Position numbers and translations under genes: made by a program. Below, piece by piece: positions 1 to 11,407 of a DNA stretch of 64,000 bases. Every line of letters starts with the position of its first letter. Within the stretch, counting starts at the first letter, position 1. A model generated the notes under the pieces. The model saw only the letters and a program-made list of their open reading frames with translations, had not been told where the DNA came from and did no database searches. Source of the stretch: Carettochelys insculpta (taxonomy: Eukaryota > Chordata > Testudines > Carettochelyidae); NCBI RefSeq assembly GCF_033958435.1, contig NC_134137.1, forward strand, positions 251,828,501 through 251,892,500, read 5' to 3'.

Positions 1-599
1 GGGCGTGGGAGGGGTTATGTGGGGGGCCAGTTGAAGTGGTCCCCCATGACTGTCTTAGCCGCCAGGGGAGACTTCAATTCAAATGTTATTTCCCCAGCAG
101 CAGCGAGCCCCCAAATATCTCAGTCGCTGGAGGAGTCTTCCCCTGGCAGCTGCAAGACCCTGAATATCTTAGCCACCCATGGAGCCCTAAACATGCGCAA
201 GCCAGGACAGGGTGCTGCCTAGCAAGAAATGATGTGGCTGAGCATGGGAAAGACCCTGACTGCATGGCGACTGTGGGGGAGGCAGGGGGGGTTGTGCACA
301 AATGTAAACCTCTGAGAAGAAGTTTCTTGATGTGTAATGCAAGCATGACCCCCACAACAGCCTTGTTGCCAGGGGGGCAGTGCCTGGTCCCAGGCAGCGC
401 AGAAAGAAACAACAAGTGTAGAGACAGAACCACGTACTCTGTGCTGGGGCTATTTGTAACAGGTAGGTGCGCTGACAGCACTAATTGCAAAGAAAGACAG
501 CCATTTCTCAGACTCTCATACAAACATGAGCCCACAGCCACAGGCTTGCTGCTCCTGCTTTGAAATTCATGGTGTTCCTGTTACCTAATTCTGGTGCAC
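1..599. other. unassigned sequence, no gene recognised
   Basis: This stretch has open frames on both strands (for example 36-563 plus and 86-541 minus), but none shows a recognisable domain and they overlap each other on opposite strands, so I do not call a gene. Bases 72-93 are identical to 2591-2612, which lies in a decayed LINE, so a small LINE fragment may be present here. Confidence 0.4.
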
Positions 600-602
600 C
601 TG

Positions 603-1313
603 GGCTACGTCTACACGTGAAGCCTACATCGAAGTAGCCTATTTCGATGTGGCGACATCGAAATAGGCTATTTCGATGAATAACGTCTACACGTCCTCCA
701 GGGCTGCCAACGTCGATGTTCAACATCAACGTTGCGCAGCACCACATCGAAATAGGTGCAGCGAGGGAACGTCTACACGCCACAGTAGCACACATCGAAA
801 TAAGGGTGCCAGGCACAGCTGCAGACAGGGTCACAGGGCGGACTCAACAGCCAGCCTCTCCCTTAAAGGGCCCCTCCCAGACACACTTGCACTAAACAGC
901 ACAAGATACACAGAGCCGACAACGAGTTGCAGACCCTGTGCATGCAGCATGAATCCCCCGCTGCAGCAGCAGCGGCCAGAAGCCCTGGGCTAAGGGCTGC
1001 TGCACACGGTGACCATAGAGCCCCACACGGGCTGGAGAGACAGCGTCTCTCAACCCCCCAGCTGATGGCTGCCATGGAGGACCCCACAATTTCGACGTTG
1101 CGGGACGCGGATCGTCTACACGGTCCCTACTTCGACGTTGAACGTCGAAGTAGGGCGCTATTCCGATCCCCTCATGAGGTTAGCGACTTCGACGTCTCGC
1201 CGCCTAACGTCGAAGTTAACTTCGAAATAGTGCCTGACGCGTGTAGCCGCGACGGGCGCTATTTCGAAGTTAGTGCCGCTACTTCGAAGTAGCGTGCACG
1301 TGTAGACACAGCT
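603..1313. mobile_element. non-autonomous TIR DNA element, 711 bp (GGCTACGTCTACACG family)
   Basis: The left end reads ggctacgtctacacgtg and the right end reads cacgtgtagacacagct, giving imperfect terminal inverted repeats. The flanking triplet CTG occurs at 600-602 and again at 1314-1316 and fits a 3-bp target duplication. The interior has many self-complementary 'tatttcgatg' and 'acttcgaagtag' stretches and no coding frame of note. A copy of the same family in the opposite orientation lies at 50244-50900; both share the internal stretch around the 'aaagggcccctcccagacac' motif. The 3-bp duplication suits PIF/Harbinger-like elements among others, but the superfamily is not proven. Confidence 0.75.
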
Positions 1314-1601
1314 CTGGAGAGCAGCAACCAGAGTGGAGCACTGAGGGGCACAGTGGGTTATATATGGAACACCTCTGGAGGCTAATAAATTCCATTTTAC
1401 GAAGTGGTGCTTCCACACCAGCCCTTAATTGAACTTTTGAATTTGAGCTTGATGCCATACCCGTCAGGTAACAGCAATATTGTAATGATATTAGTGCTCT
1501 CAAAATCAAGCTAAGGGTATTCACAGCGGAGACAGTCACGTGGCAATATCAACCTAAGTGCCTTAAATTCGAATTTATTTCATAGTGTAGGAGCAGCCTT
1601 A

Positions 1602-1982
1602 GGCTGGGTCTACATGGCACAGCTTTCCCGGCAGATCCAAGCTAACAAGCCGCCTCAAAATTGCAAATGGATGCTCATTAGCATAGCCACACGAGAGCGC
1701 GGTCTCGGCAGAGGGGGGTGCTGACAGTAAAGAGACCATGTGGACATGCCCCTGCCAGCAAAAAGCCCATCTGTTGCATAAGGGGCTGGCAACAGAGGGG
1801 TTTTTTGCTGGCAGAGGCATGTCTACACGGCCTCTTTACTGCCGGCTCCCCACGTTAAGACCGAGCTCTCGCGTGGCTAAGCTAATGAGCCATGGGACCA
1901 TGCTAATGAGCAGCCATTTGCAATTTCAGGGCTGCTCATTAGCATAGATCTGCCAGGAAAACCGCATTGTACAGACCCAGCG
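1602..1982. mobile_element. foldback TIR DNA element, 381 bp
   Basis: The ends are ggctgggtctacatg on the left and the near-complement of it, ending cagacccagcg, on the right. The triplet TTA at 1599-1601 and 1983-1985 is a candidate 3-bp target duplication. The halves are largely complementary to each other: the stretch near 1730-1780 mirrors 1785-1840, so the whole unit could fold as a hairpin. No coding capacity is visible. Confidence 0.7.
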
Positions 1983-1985
1983 TTA

Positions 1986-2365
1986 GGGTATAGGTGGCAA
2001 CATATTGTACCCATTACAGCACACTGTATTTAGATGCATGGTAGTTCCCTTGCATTAATTGCAGTTAAGCAATAGGCTAGTGTATGGACAAGCCTTGTGT
2101 AAGTCTCTGATAAGCCTCCATCCACACTGTGAAAACCTTTGTCTTCCACAGGAGGGATTCATCTTATCTGCTATTGCGTCATGCAGCACTATGGGATTTG
2201 TCTTAGTGTCTTGAGCAAAAGAGTTTAACAGATATTTGTGTCAAGCAACAATGATTTCTCTTCCCCACTCCTGTTTGGCATTGAGTTCATTATGAGAAAA
2301 AGTGTAGTTAGATACAAGAGTTGGAAAACATGGTTTAACAAAAGTACACCTGGAAGACTTACTTT
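1986..2365. other. AT-rich intergenic sequence
   Basis: I see no gene, RNA or recognisable repeat here. Confidence 0.4.
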
Positions 2366-2960
2366 TAAGTGACAGATAAAGATAGGGATGTAAAGATAGG
2401 GATGAAAACACTGTCAGAAGGCAAAGAAATGGCAGAGGTAAGTCAGTTCATGTACCACAGGAGTGTCAAGCCATCCCCTGGGGAGATCCAGAATAAAATG
2501 ATCTTACGAACCAACAAAGCGGAAGATACATTCTCCAAATTGGAAAAAAAAATCACTGAATGTTTACAACTTAAAGGCTGAACTAGAAATCTTCAATTCA
2601 AATGTTATTTCCACCTTAAATGTATAGACGAGAGACCTGGAAATCCACCAGAACTATGGAGAGAAACCCAAATACCTCTGAAAGCATGTGCTTCAGGAAA
2701 AACTTTACAAATTAAATGCAATGATTTTACAACAAATGCTGAGATTCAAGAGCGCGCTCAACAACTTGTAATCTACAGCTTTATCCTAAGAAGAAGGTGG
2801 AAATAGGTAGGACATGTGTTAGGAATGAAGCCAGAGTGTCTGCCATGGTATGCTTGCCACTGGCAATTGGAGGAACATACAAAGATGCTGACTAAATAAT
2901 CCTTCCAAGAAACAGTGCTTGGCGAGAGGAGAAATTCTGGAATTCTGCATGCCCTCTGTT
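2366..2960 (+). pseudogene. decayed non-LTR retrotransposon, C-terminal part of reverse transcriptase ORF
   Basis: Reading across frames recovers a degraded match to the C-terminal part of LINE polyproteins. An 'FNSNVIS' segment occurs near 2592. About 200 bases later comes 'RRRWKWVGHVLGM' (2790-2830, reading through a stop), which resembles the RRW-x-W-x-GH-x-LRM signature found after the RT domain of several LINE groups. Stops and frame changes break it throughout. The clade cannot be resolved by eye. Confidence 0.5.
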
Positions 2961-2964
2961 AAGG

Positions 2965-3908
2965 GTAGGCCAGGATCTACTGGAATGGTGGAGCTGTGTT
3001 CACACCCTGCATGGTGTTTGATGTCACAGAAAGGATTCAGATTGTATGCCTGATTTGTCAGTAGAGCAGCTTTTCAGGTCAGTCTCTCTGAGCTCAGGAA
3101 AATACAAACCCAAAAATGTTAGCTCTGCTAGCATGAGGAATAGCTGGGTCAGGGAAGACCACAGGTACTTTGTGAAGGGGGTGGCTCCTTTAACATTCTT
3201 ACCCCTGCTGAACAACGTGCCATGAGGTAGTGAAATGGTTGCCTCCTTCTGAAATAGACATGACTCCCAGAGAATACATTCTCTGTAGTTCCCAGTGCCA
3301 TTCTCTGACCTATACTCAACCAGGCTGAATCTGGTTATAAGCCCTTATCTCGAAAGGGGACACAGTATATTGGAGGACAAGTGAAATCAGGGTTACAGCC
3401 TCTTGTGATTATTAAAAATCCCTTACCTTTAAAAAACAAAAAACAGGTGTGCTAACCTCACCCCCCAGCCTGGCCTTGTCAGCCCAATGAGCCAGTGGCT
3501 TAGGGAAACATCATCTGTTTAAACCCCCTCCTCCCCCTCGCCAACATGGATAATTATTGGGAGTTTGTAAGAGCTCATTGAAAAAACACAGGAAAAAAAG
3601 TAATTGAAAGTTCAAATTTTCTAAAAGATTTGTTCTGTCTGTGAACTGAATGAAAAAACAGCAGAATGTGCACAAATTTTCATTGTGCTGTAGTGGTTCC
3701 TAAATTGCTCCAGTAATTTCAACTTCAGTGATTGGAAGTGAATCAGTCTTAAACTGTTGTACACAACCAGCTGCTGCCTTCAGCCCCCAGTGGTTGCTGC
3801 ATTTCCCTGGTGAGAAAAAGTATACCTTTTCTATAGTTCTTAAGCCATGTAGAGATGGAAGGTGGAGTATAAATGCAAGTTATTAATGAGCCCCAGATTA
3901 ACAGAGAT
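2965..3908. other. unassigned sequence upstream of the DIRS element
   Basis: Only short spurious frames are present. I see no recognisable gene or repeat. Confidence 0.4.
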
Positions 3909-4073
3909 TCTTCCTTGAGTGTCCCCGTGGGCGCTCCACGATAGGTGTCGGGCTCGCCCCGGCGCTGCAGGTCGGATCTTTCCAGCAGTTTCTGCCGGAC
4001 TGCGCATGTGCCGGTGCGCACCGCTCCCTTGCGCGCTCCCGGCCACATGCGCGATCCGGTCCCCGCCGGTTCC
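3909..4073 (+). repeat. DIRS copy 1 left inverted terminal repeat
   Basis: From about 'gtgtccccgtgggcgctcc' inward, the sequence is the reverse complement of 9728-9890 with only scattered differences. The match ends near 'ccggttcc' at 4073. The outermost bases (ttcttccttga) differ from the right repeat, as in other DIRS elements with unequal outer ends. Confidence 0.85.
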
Positions 4074-4294
4074 TCTTTAACTGCCATCGGCTGCAGACGG
4101 AATCCGCTCAGGCTACGGCCAGAGTTAGCGTATTTAATGTTTTTAAAGTTTTACAAGCTTAGTAGCAAGCGGAGCAGCGGAGGCCCGGGGACGTAAGGCC
4201 ATTAGGCCTCCTGCCACGGCACGCTGAGTCCGAGAGGGGAACAGGCACAAAGAAGGTGCTAAGTACCCTATTAACAACTCAAAGACTCACCACA

Positions 4295-6547
4295 ATGTCC
4301 TCTTCAGGATTCAAAAACTGTGAGTCATGTCGCAAAGCGATGCCAGCCTCCGATGGGCACAGTCAGAGCATTAGGTGCCTCGGGGAATCTCATGTCACCC
4401 AGAAATGCTCCTTCTGCGCAAAGCTCACAGCCAGAGCAAGGAAGGACAGAGAGATGCGGCTGAAAATGCTACTCTTTGACAAGGCCCTCCAGACAGACGT
4501 GCCGGAGCAGCCTCAGCAGGAGGGACCTGCAAGGGCCCATAAAAGGAAAGCTGCTTCCCTAACCCCATCAGCGCAAAAACGGAGGAAGCTTTCACCAACC
4601 CGATCCCTGCCGGCAGCCACAGTGAGCAGGACGGGTGGAGCGCATAGCCCCCAGCCACAGTCACAGCTGAGCGGCAGCGGCGCGGAGACGCACGTGGCAG
4701 AGGCTGAGCCTCCAATAATCAAACAGCTGCCCCGCACTGCGGGCAGGGCGGCGGCCAGGCAAGCGCCAGAACCGGCGGCACCGCAGCTAGCGGCATCGAC
4801 CCCCGGGGAACCGGCGGTGCAGAGCTCGCAGGCACGCAGCCTGCAGGCACCGGGGGAGACCACCCATGCAGCACCGCAGCGGAGCATGCTGAGCGCGGCG
4901 CAGACAGCGGGGCCGAGATCCCCGATGCGGAAAGGGGCGGAGCCAGCCCCACAGGGGAGGGGAAAGGCAGCACAGAAAACCTGGCACCGCGGCCCTTCTC
5001 CAGACAGGGCTGCAGGGCTACTCGCTCTAAGCCCTCCACTTATGCTGCGGACTCCAATGAGGCGGCAGGGGTCACTTCCAGTATACCCTGAGCCCCCATC
5101 CCTGTTCCTACAGCCAGCATCACCATGACTCGGACCACCATCGCCCTTTCTGGGCCTTGAACCCCTGGAGTACTGCCACAAATCAGTCTCTCCATTATCT
5201 CAATCACCCAGACGATCTCGCTCCCCCAGACGCAGGGGGTATGCGCCTCGAGAGTGGTCCAGGTCTCCATCTCCACAACAGTGCCCGTGTTGCCATGGTC
5301 GCCCCTATCACGCGGGGCATAGACACCATAGGCATACTCCCAGGGACAGATCCCCCCAGACGGTTCAATATCCCCAAGGGCAATTGCGGATGGGGACGGA
5401 AACGCAGATATCTCAGGGGGAGTTGATTCTGGAACTCCGAGATTTTCCCTCACAAGTATCTAGCAAGAGGATGTATTACCGTCAACAGGACCCAGAGGGG
5501 TCCAGAGAGGCTTACCCTAGTGGTTCCTCGCTATCTTCACCTGATGAGGCCACGGCCCCAGGGGACGTCCATCCTCCGGACGATCTCAAACAGTTCCAAG
5601 AGCTGTTTAAAAGGGTGGCCTTCACGCAAGGCATCCAAACAGCAGAGGTGCAGGAGAAACACCATAAGCTCCTTAAAAACCTGAGACCTCCGGCCTTTTC
5701 CAAAATAGCTATTCCGCTTGATGAAGCAATCATGGAGTCCACCACCACAATATGGCAGACCCCTGCGTCCACTCCACCTATAAACAAGAAAGTGGATAAG
5801 AAGTACTTCGTCCCGGCGAAGGGCATGGAGTTCCTGTTCAGCCACCCGCAACCAAATTCTCTGGTGGTGGAATCGTCTCAACAGAGGTCGAAAACTTCTC
5901 AGTACAAGACAGGGGGAACGGACAAAGATGCCAATAAACTAGAGTTGTTCAGCAGAAAGGTCTACTCCTCCTCTACCCTACTGTTGAGAATGGCGAATTA
6001 CGCAGCGCATCTAGCGAACCATAATTTCAACAACTACTCCAGGCTGACTTCCCTCATGGACTCGCTTCCAGACGACAAGAAGCCGGTGCTCAAGGCCATC
6101 ATGCAGGAAGGCTACGCAGCCTTGAGGACAGGAGTTCAGATCGCCCTAGACGTAGTGGATACGGCAGCACGCTCAACAGCTACGGCAGTGGTCACGTGCA
6201 GGGAGTCCTGGCTCCAGACATCGGGTATCCCGAGGGATCTGCAGGCGAAGATCGTTGATCTCCCCTTTGACACGCAGAAGCTGTTTGCTGAATCAACCGA
6301 CTTGGTCCTTCATTCCAGTAAAGACTCAAGAGCTACTGTCAGGACCTTGGGGATTTACACCCCTCCATACAGAAAGAAAAAGTATTACCCCCAACAAAGA
6401 CGATACCAGTATCAACCACAGCGTCCCCAGTACCACAGGGGCTACGAGCAAGGGCGACATCAACAGCACCAACAGTACAGAACTCCCAGGCGACGTTCTC
6501 AACAGAGCCGTGCGTCCTCGGGGCAGGGCCAAAGGCCACAAGTTTGA
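4295..6547 (+). pseudogene. DIRS ORF1, gag-like protein, one in-frame stop
   Basis: The frame starts at the ATG at 4295 and runs to 6547 (750 codons plus stop), interrupted only by TGA at 5126-5128. That stop sits in a CCA-TGA-CTC context and could be a CGA to TGA CpG transition. The N-terminus carries a Cys/His cluster (CESC, DGH, RCLGESH, CSFC) like the zinc-finger-like motif of DIRS ORF1 proteins. It is followed by a basic, proline- and alanine-rich stretch. The C-terminal half (from about 5600) is a conserved globular-looking part, and the tail is rich in Gln, Arg and Tyr (about 6365-6545), suggesting nucleic-acid binding. In the family this protein is thought to package element RNA. Its end overlaps the start of the RT frame. 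Confidence 0.8.
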
Positions 6548-8452
6548 CACACAGATCGAGGGCTGCACTATCACTACCATCGCGCAATGTCATCCGAAGC
6601 TACTATTCCACCATCGCCTCCGACCATTCTACGACCAGTGGCAAAAGATCACCACAGACAAATGGGTACTGGAGATCATAGCCACAGGTTACGCGATTCC
6701 CTTCCAGTCGCTCCCACCGCCACGACCTCCACCCAGACCCCACCTAAAGGACGCCTCCCACGAAGCGAGACTCAAGCAGGAGGTAGACCATCTTATGCTT
6801 ATAGGGGCAGTGGAAAGAGTGCCGGAGCAACTCTGAGGGAAAGGGTTCTACTCAAGATACTTCCTCACAGAGAAAAAGACAGGAGGCTGGAGGCCCATCC
6901 TAGATCTTCGAGGCCTCAACCGGTACTTGTGCAAGCAATGCTTTTGGATGATCACAGTCGCCTCTATACTTACGGCACTGGACGATGGAGATTGGTTCGC
7001 AGCCCTCGACTTACAAGACGCGTATTTCCACATAAGTATTCACCCGGCTCACAGGCGTTTTCTCCAGTTTACGGTAGGCAAAGAACATTTTCAGCACAAG
7101 GTTCTGCCGTTCGGCCTCTCCTCGGCCCTCAGAGTCTTCACCAAGACCTTGGCAGTGGTGTCAGCCTACCTGCACAGACGGGGGTGTTTATATTCCCATA
7201 TCTGGATGACTGCCTACTGAAAGGGGCCTCGAAGGAGGAGGTACTTCACATGATACGCGTCACAGCAGACACATTCTCTTCGCTGGGCCTGGTCATCAAT
7301 CTGGCAAAATCAAAGATAGACCCCGCACAGGACATAGAGTTCATAGGGGCACGTATAAATTCCATCACAGCAAGGATTTATCTACCAGATGCCCGCTTTC
7401 GCGCCATTGGTTCCCTCATGCAAGTCATCACCTTCAGCCCTACAGTGCCGGTTCTGACGTGCTTACAGCTGCTGGGCCACATGGCAGCAGCAACGTTTGT
7501 GGTACAGAACGCCCAATTGCATATGCGCAGCATGCAGCACTGGCTGGCAAGCGTCTACAAACCGGCAGCACACACCGTCCACAGGGTGGTGTCGCCCACG
7601 ACAGAGGTGCGCAGATCCCTGGAATGGTGGGTGAACCCCAAGAACATGCTAACAGGGGTGCCCTTTCACCAACCACAAATATCTGTTTTTCTCACTACCG
7701 ACGCCTCCCACATAGGGTGGGGAGCACATCTGGGTGAAAAGGTGACGCAAGGACTGTGGTCCTCCACGGAACAGTCACTGCACATAAATATACTGGAGCT
7801 CAGAGCAGTGTTCAACGCCTGCAAACACTTTCGAGACCATATACAAGGCAAAGTAGTCGGGATCAGAACAGACAATACCTCCACCATGTTTTATATAAAT
7901 CGGCAAGGAGGAGCTCGGTCCCGTGCCTTATGTGCGGAAGCAGTCCGCCTGTGGAACTGGTGCATCGCTAACAATATAACCTTGAAAGCCTCATATTTAC
8001 CAGGCGCTCGCAATGTGAAGGCAGACCAGCTCAGCAGGCGCTTCGCACTCACACACGAGTGGCAGATCTGTTCCGATCTGCTACGACCGATTTTTCACAC
8101 GTGGGGATTTCCCCAGATAGACCTGTTTGCCACTCAACACAACAAGAAGTGCCCACAATACTGCTCCAGGGCAGGACTGGGACAGGGGTCCCTGAGGGAC
8201 GCATTCGCGATCTCGTGGAGGGGCCCCCTGTTCTACACATTTCCTCCCACAGTGCTTATCCACAAAGTCTTGCAGAAAGCCAGGAGAGAGAAAGCCCGAA
8301 TGATCCTAGTAGTCCCAACGTGGGATCGACAGCAATGGTTCCCCTTACTCCTGCGCATGTCGGACCGTCCACCGATGCCCCTCCCGGTGGCGCTGGATCT
8401 GCTCACGCAAGCCCAGGGGTCCATAGTACATCCACACCCCCGAGGCCTGTGA
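6255..8452 (+). pseudogene. DIRS ORF2: reverse transcriptase, RNase H and methyltransferase-like domain, frameshifted
   Basis: The RT begins in the frame of 6255 and overlaps ORF1. A TGA at 6834-6836 breaks it, after which the frame continues through 'ALDLQDAYFHISIHP' (near 7000). A 1-nt indel in the G run at 7180-7184 moves the catalytic 'FPYLDDCLL' motif (near 7195) into the frame that closes at 8452. RNase H follows, with 'TTDASHIGWGAHL', 'ILELRAV', 'TDNTST' and 'ADQLSR' (about 7690-8040) supplying the expected acidic residues. The last part contains 'DLFATQHNKKCPQYCSRAG' (near 8120) and matches the Dam-like methyltransferase region known in DIRS elements; whether it is active is not shown. 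Copy 2 at 47.3-51.7 kb helps place the lesions. Confidence 0.85.
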
Positions 8453-8460
8453 CTGCAAGC

Positions 8461-9515
8461 ATGGTTAATCCATGGCTCAGCTCCCTAGAGAGCACATGTA
8501 CAGAGGGAGTGCAACAAGTTCTAGAAAGTAGCAGGAGGACTTCCACCAGGAAGACCTATAAGCAAAAATGGACTCGATTCACTGCATGGTGTTCTACCAA
8601 GCAATTAGCCCCCCTTGCTGCGCCTATACCTGTAATACTAGAGTATTTACTGGACCTCAAGAGAGGCGGACTCTCCCTATCCTCGTTGAAGGTCCACCTT
8701 GCCGCTATATCGGCTTTCAGACATAAAGAGGAAGGGCACACGGTGTTTGCCCATCCCATGGTTACCAGGTTCCTCAAAGGGCTGGTAAACCTATACCCCC
8801 CTTGGAAACCGCTTCCACCTTCGTGGAGCTTGGACCTGGTGCTTAATGCACTAACAGGATCACCGTTTGAACCCTTAGCCACGGTTTCCCTCCGTCTCCT
8901 TACGATAAAGACGACCTTCCTTCTTGCAATCACATCAGCTCGCAGGGTGAGCGAGCTTGCGGCAGTTATGGCAACGCCACCCTACACAGTATTTTCCAAG
9001 GAGGCGGTAACCTTATGGCTGCATCCAGCCTTTGTTCCCACAGTTTCTTCATAGTTCCATACTAACGAACCTATAATTTTACCTTCGTTTTATCCAAAGC
9101 CTCATAACTCCAACAAAGAGGCGCGCCTACACCTCCTGGACGTGAGGAGGGCGCTGGCTTCTATATAGACAGGACTAAGTCCTTCCGGAAAATGGATAGA
9201 CTCCTAGTCTCTCTCGCTCCCAAATCAAAAGGAGAAGGTCTCTCTTCACAGAGAATCTCGAAGCACGTCGTATCCTGCATAAAAATGTGCTACGAACTTA
9301 GAAAGACTCCTTTACTGGCCCCGCCTATGGCTCACTCCACTAGGGCGGTGGCAGCATCAACAGCCTTTTTCAAGGGCATTGCGCTAAAAGACATTTGCAG
9401 AGCGGCGACCTGGTCATCCTATGACACCTTCGCCAAGCATTATGCCCTTCACAGGGTATTCCAAGAGGATACCCGTCTCTCGACAGCGGTCCTCTCGGGG
9501 ACAAGCTGCACATAA
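8461..9515 (+). pseudogene. DIRS ORF3, tyrosine recombinase (integrase), one stop and one frameshift
   Basis: The frame is open from 8059, overlapping ORF2 by almost 400 nt, and recombinase-like sequence begins near the ATG at 8461. The N-terminal SAM-like DNA-binding part includes 'STRKTYKQKWTRF'. The catalytic part includes 'ITSARRVSELAAV' (near 8930, catalytic Arg region), an H-x-x-R motif 'AHSTRA' (near 9330) and a terminal 'FAKHYAL' that probably holds the nucleophilic Tyr (near 9435). A TAG at 9052-9054 and a 1-nt loss near 9157-9159 break the frame. Copy 2 has GAG and an extra base at these two places. The role in the family is integration of the circular cDNA. Confidence 0.85.
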
Positions 9516-9565
9516 ACTGATTATCCACCTCCTATCTTGGGTTACTGCTGGGTAGTCACCTATTG

Positions 9566-9660
9566 TGGAGCACCCACGGGGACACTCGAGGAAGAAAGAG
9601 AAGTTACTCACTGTAGTAACGATGGTTCTTCGAGATGTGTCCCCGTGGGTGCTCCACCAC
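9566..9660. repeat. DIRS copy 1 internal complementary region
   Basis: The first part (to about 9598) is the reverse complement of the extreme left end of the element at 3909-3940. The second part (about 9599-9656) is the reverse complement of the extreme right end at 9861-9920. The two are adjacent, as expected for the DIRS internal complementary region that serves to rebuild both ends during circular cDNA synthesis. The block is itself a hairpin around 'gaagttactcactgtag'. Confidence 0.85.
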
Positions 9661-9727
9661 CCGCCCATCCTCCCCGCTTCGGATCTCTGTTTAGTATTTT
9701 TCAGGAGCATCCGAGGCGGTTGGTCAA

Positions 9728-9923
9728 GGAACTGGTGGGGACCGGATCGCGCACGTGGCCAGGAGCGCGCAAGGGAGCGGCGCGCGCTGGCGCATGCGCG
9801 GTCCGGCAGAAACTGCTGGAAAGATCCGACCTGCGGCGCCGGGGCGAGCCCAACACCTATTGTGGAGCACCCACGGGGACACATCTCGAAGAACCATTGT
9901 TACTACAGTGAGTAACTTCTCTT
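9728..9923 (-). repeat. DIRS copy 1 right inverted terminal repeat
   Basis: This is the inverted counterpart of 3909-4073. It carries 'gtggagcacccacggggac' followed by an outer tail, ending near 'agtgagtaacttctc', that has no counterpart at the left end. Confidence 0.85.
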
Positions 9924-11407
9924 TTTGCTTTCAAAAATAAATTAGCTTTGGAGCAGTGGAACTCAGGAGGTTAGCAAATCGTTAACTGGTTTGTTCTTAA
10001 TGTTCACCAGTAGCCCAGGCCCCAAATTCAGAACTAGACTATGTGATGCCAGGCCATTCATACGACTGGAATTAACAACCACTTACAAATCTGAATCTTG
10101 CCCCATAACTTTAAATACTATCCTGCTTAAAAAAAAGTCACCCCTTTTGCCATACAATTATATAGCCATCTAGAATGCTTCAGAAATAACATTAGAAGAG
10201 TTTGCTTTCTGTGAGTTTATATCAAGACTCATTGACCTGTGCTTTTGTGGACATTTACGTGCTCAGCAATTAATCATTTTTTTTTTAATTCTGACAATAG
10301 AGAGAAAGCTGGAGCCTAGTTTTAAGAGAAGGATGGGGGTGGTGGAGAGGGAATCCATTTCTCTGCATGCTTGCCTTTGCCAGTTCAGCCGTCCTAACAG
10401 TTGTCATTTCCAGCTAACCCTTGCATTTGAGTTTCACATGGCATTATCTAGCTGTGTTTAACTGGTAGTTTTGCACTCTTTTGTTTGCCCAATGACAGTC
10501 TCACCCCAAAAGGTAAAGTCTGGAAAAATTAGAAATTTCTGAGCAAAACTCTTCAGCCCCTTCTTTATCTGATCGCCACCTACTACGTAGCAAGCCCATG
10601 GGGAGAAGTCACAAGTTTTCAAGGGGCTCTTCCCCACTCTCAAGTCTTCAGTGATCCAAAGAATAGCAGACTGTTTTCAAAATGCCTTAATGTGCATATG
10701 AACAATTCAGTGCTGCATTAGTTAAATGTACAGAGACAAAGTAAGCAATGCTGAACAAGTGCCTGTCACACCAGCCATGCCACTCGTAAATTTTTTTAAT
10801 CATATTAGTGCTGCAAAATAAACTGGTATCAACATCTGTTTGCATAAACCTGCAGTGCAATGAAATGGCTGATATGAGGCACAGACAGCCCCTTTTGCTG
10901 TAAATAAGGACAGAAGGGTTCTTTCAGAGTTAGTTTATACAAAGCATATGTTTAGGCTACAGCTGTGTTCATCCCCTTCAGCACAATATTCAAAGCAGGG
11001 TTAAATGCTTGTCTGCACCAGTTCCATTTGAGAAAGCTCGTGCTATGGTTCTGTTGCTCCAGATAGGAGGCAGGGTAGGTTGAAAATTATTCACAAAAAG
11101 TATCTGCTTAAATGAGCAAACACAGACAGAACTACTAACTCCTCGCCATAGCTTTTCCCTATAGACTAGTATGCAGGCTGGAGGCACGTTAGTTGCCTTG
11201 TTGCTATTGGTGCTGTGTCTAATTAGTTCAGATTTGTGCAGTAGATTGTCCTGGTTGCATTCCCCTCCATTACTAGGCCTCTTGCCTTCAACTGGCCTGA
11301 GTGGAGTCCCATGGGCACCAGGCTACTGCTTCCTTTATAGCAACTGTGATGACTCAGAAAGTCTGTGTGTGCCCAGCCTCTGCACAGCTGCCCTTCAGGA
11401 GCATGAC
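9924..11407. other. AT-rich sequence without recognised features
   Basis: Only short chance frames are present. No gene or repeat was recognised. Confidence 0.4.

Larger units (their letters stand above)
3909..9923 (+). mobile_element. DIRS-type tyrosine-recombinase retrotransposon, nearly complete (copy 1)
   Basis: The element is about 6.0 kb and much more GC-rich than its surroundings. It has inverted terminal repeats (about 3909-4073 and 9728-9923), a gag-like ORF1, a reverse transcriptase/RNase H/methyltransferase-like ORF2, an overlapping tyrosine-recombinase ORF3, and an internal complementary region just before the right repeat. This is the gene order and architecture known for DIRS1-like elements, which integrate by tyrosine recombinase and leave no target duplication; none is apparent here. 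Few lesions are seen: one stop in ORF1, one stop and one frameshift in ORF2, one stop and one frameshift in ORF3. The insertion therefore looks fairly young. Exact outer bases are uncertain by several nucleotides. Confidence 0.9.

Noticed and set aside
36..563. Open frame of 175 codons, plus strand
   Set aside because: No recognisable domain, low-quality composition, and an almost equally long frame (86-541) on the other strand.
4513..5181. Open frame of 222 codons on the minus strand
   Set aside because: It is antisense to DIRS ORF1, Cys/Gly/Ala-rich, and explained by the GC-rich coding strand.
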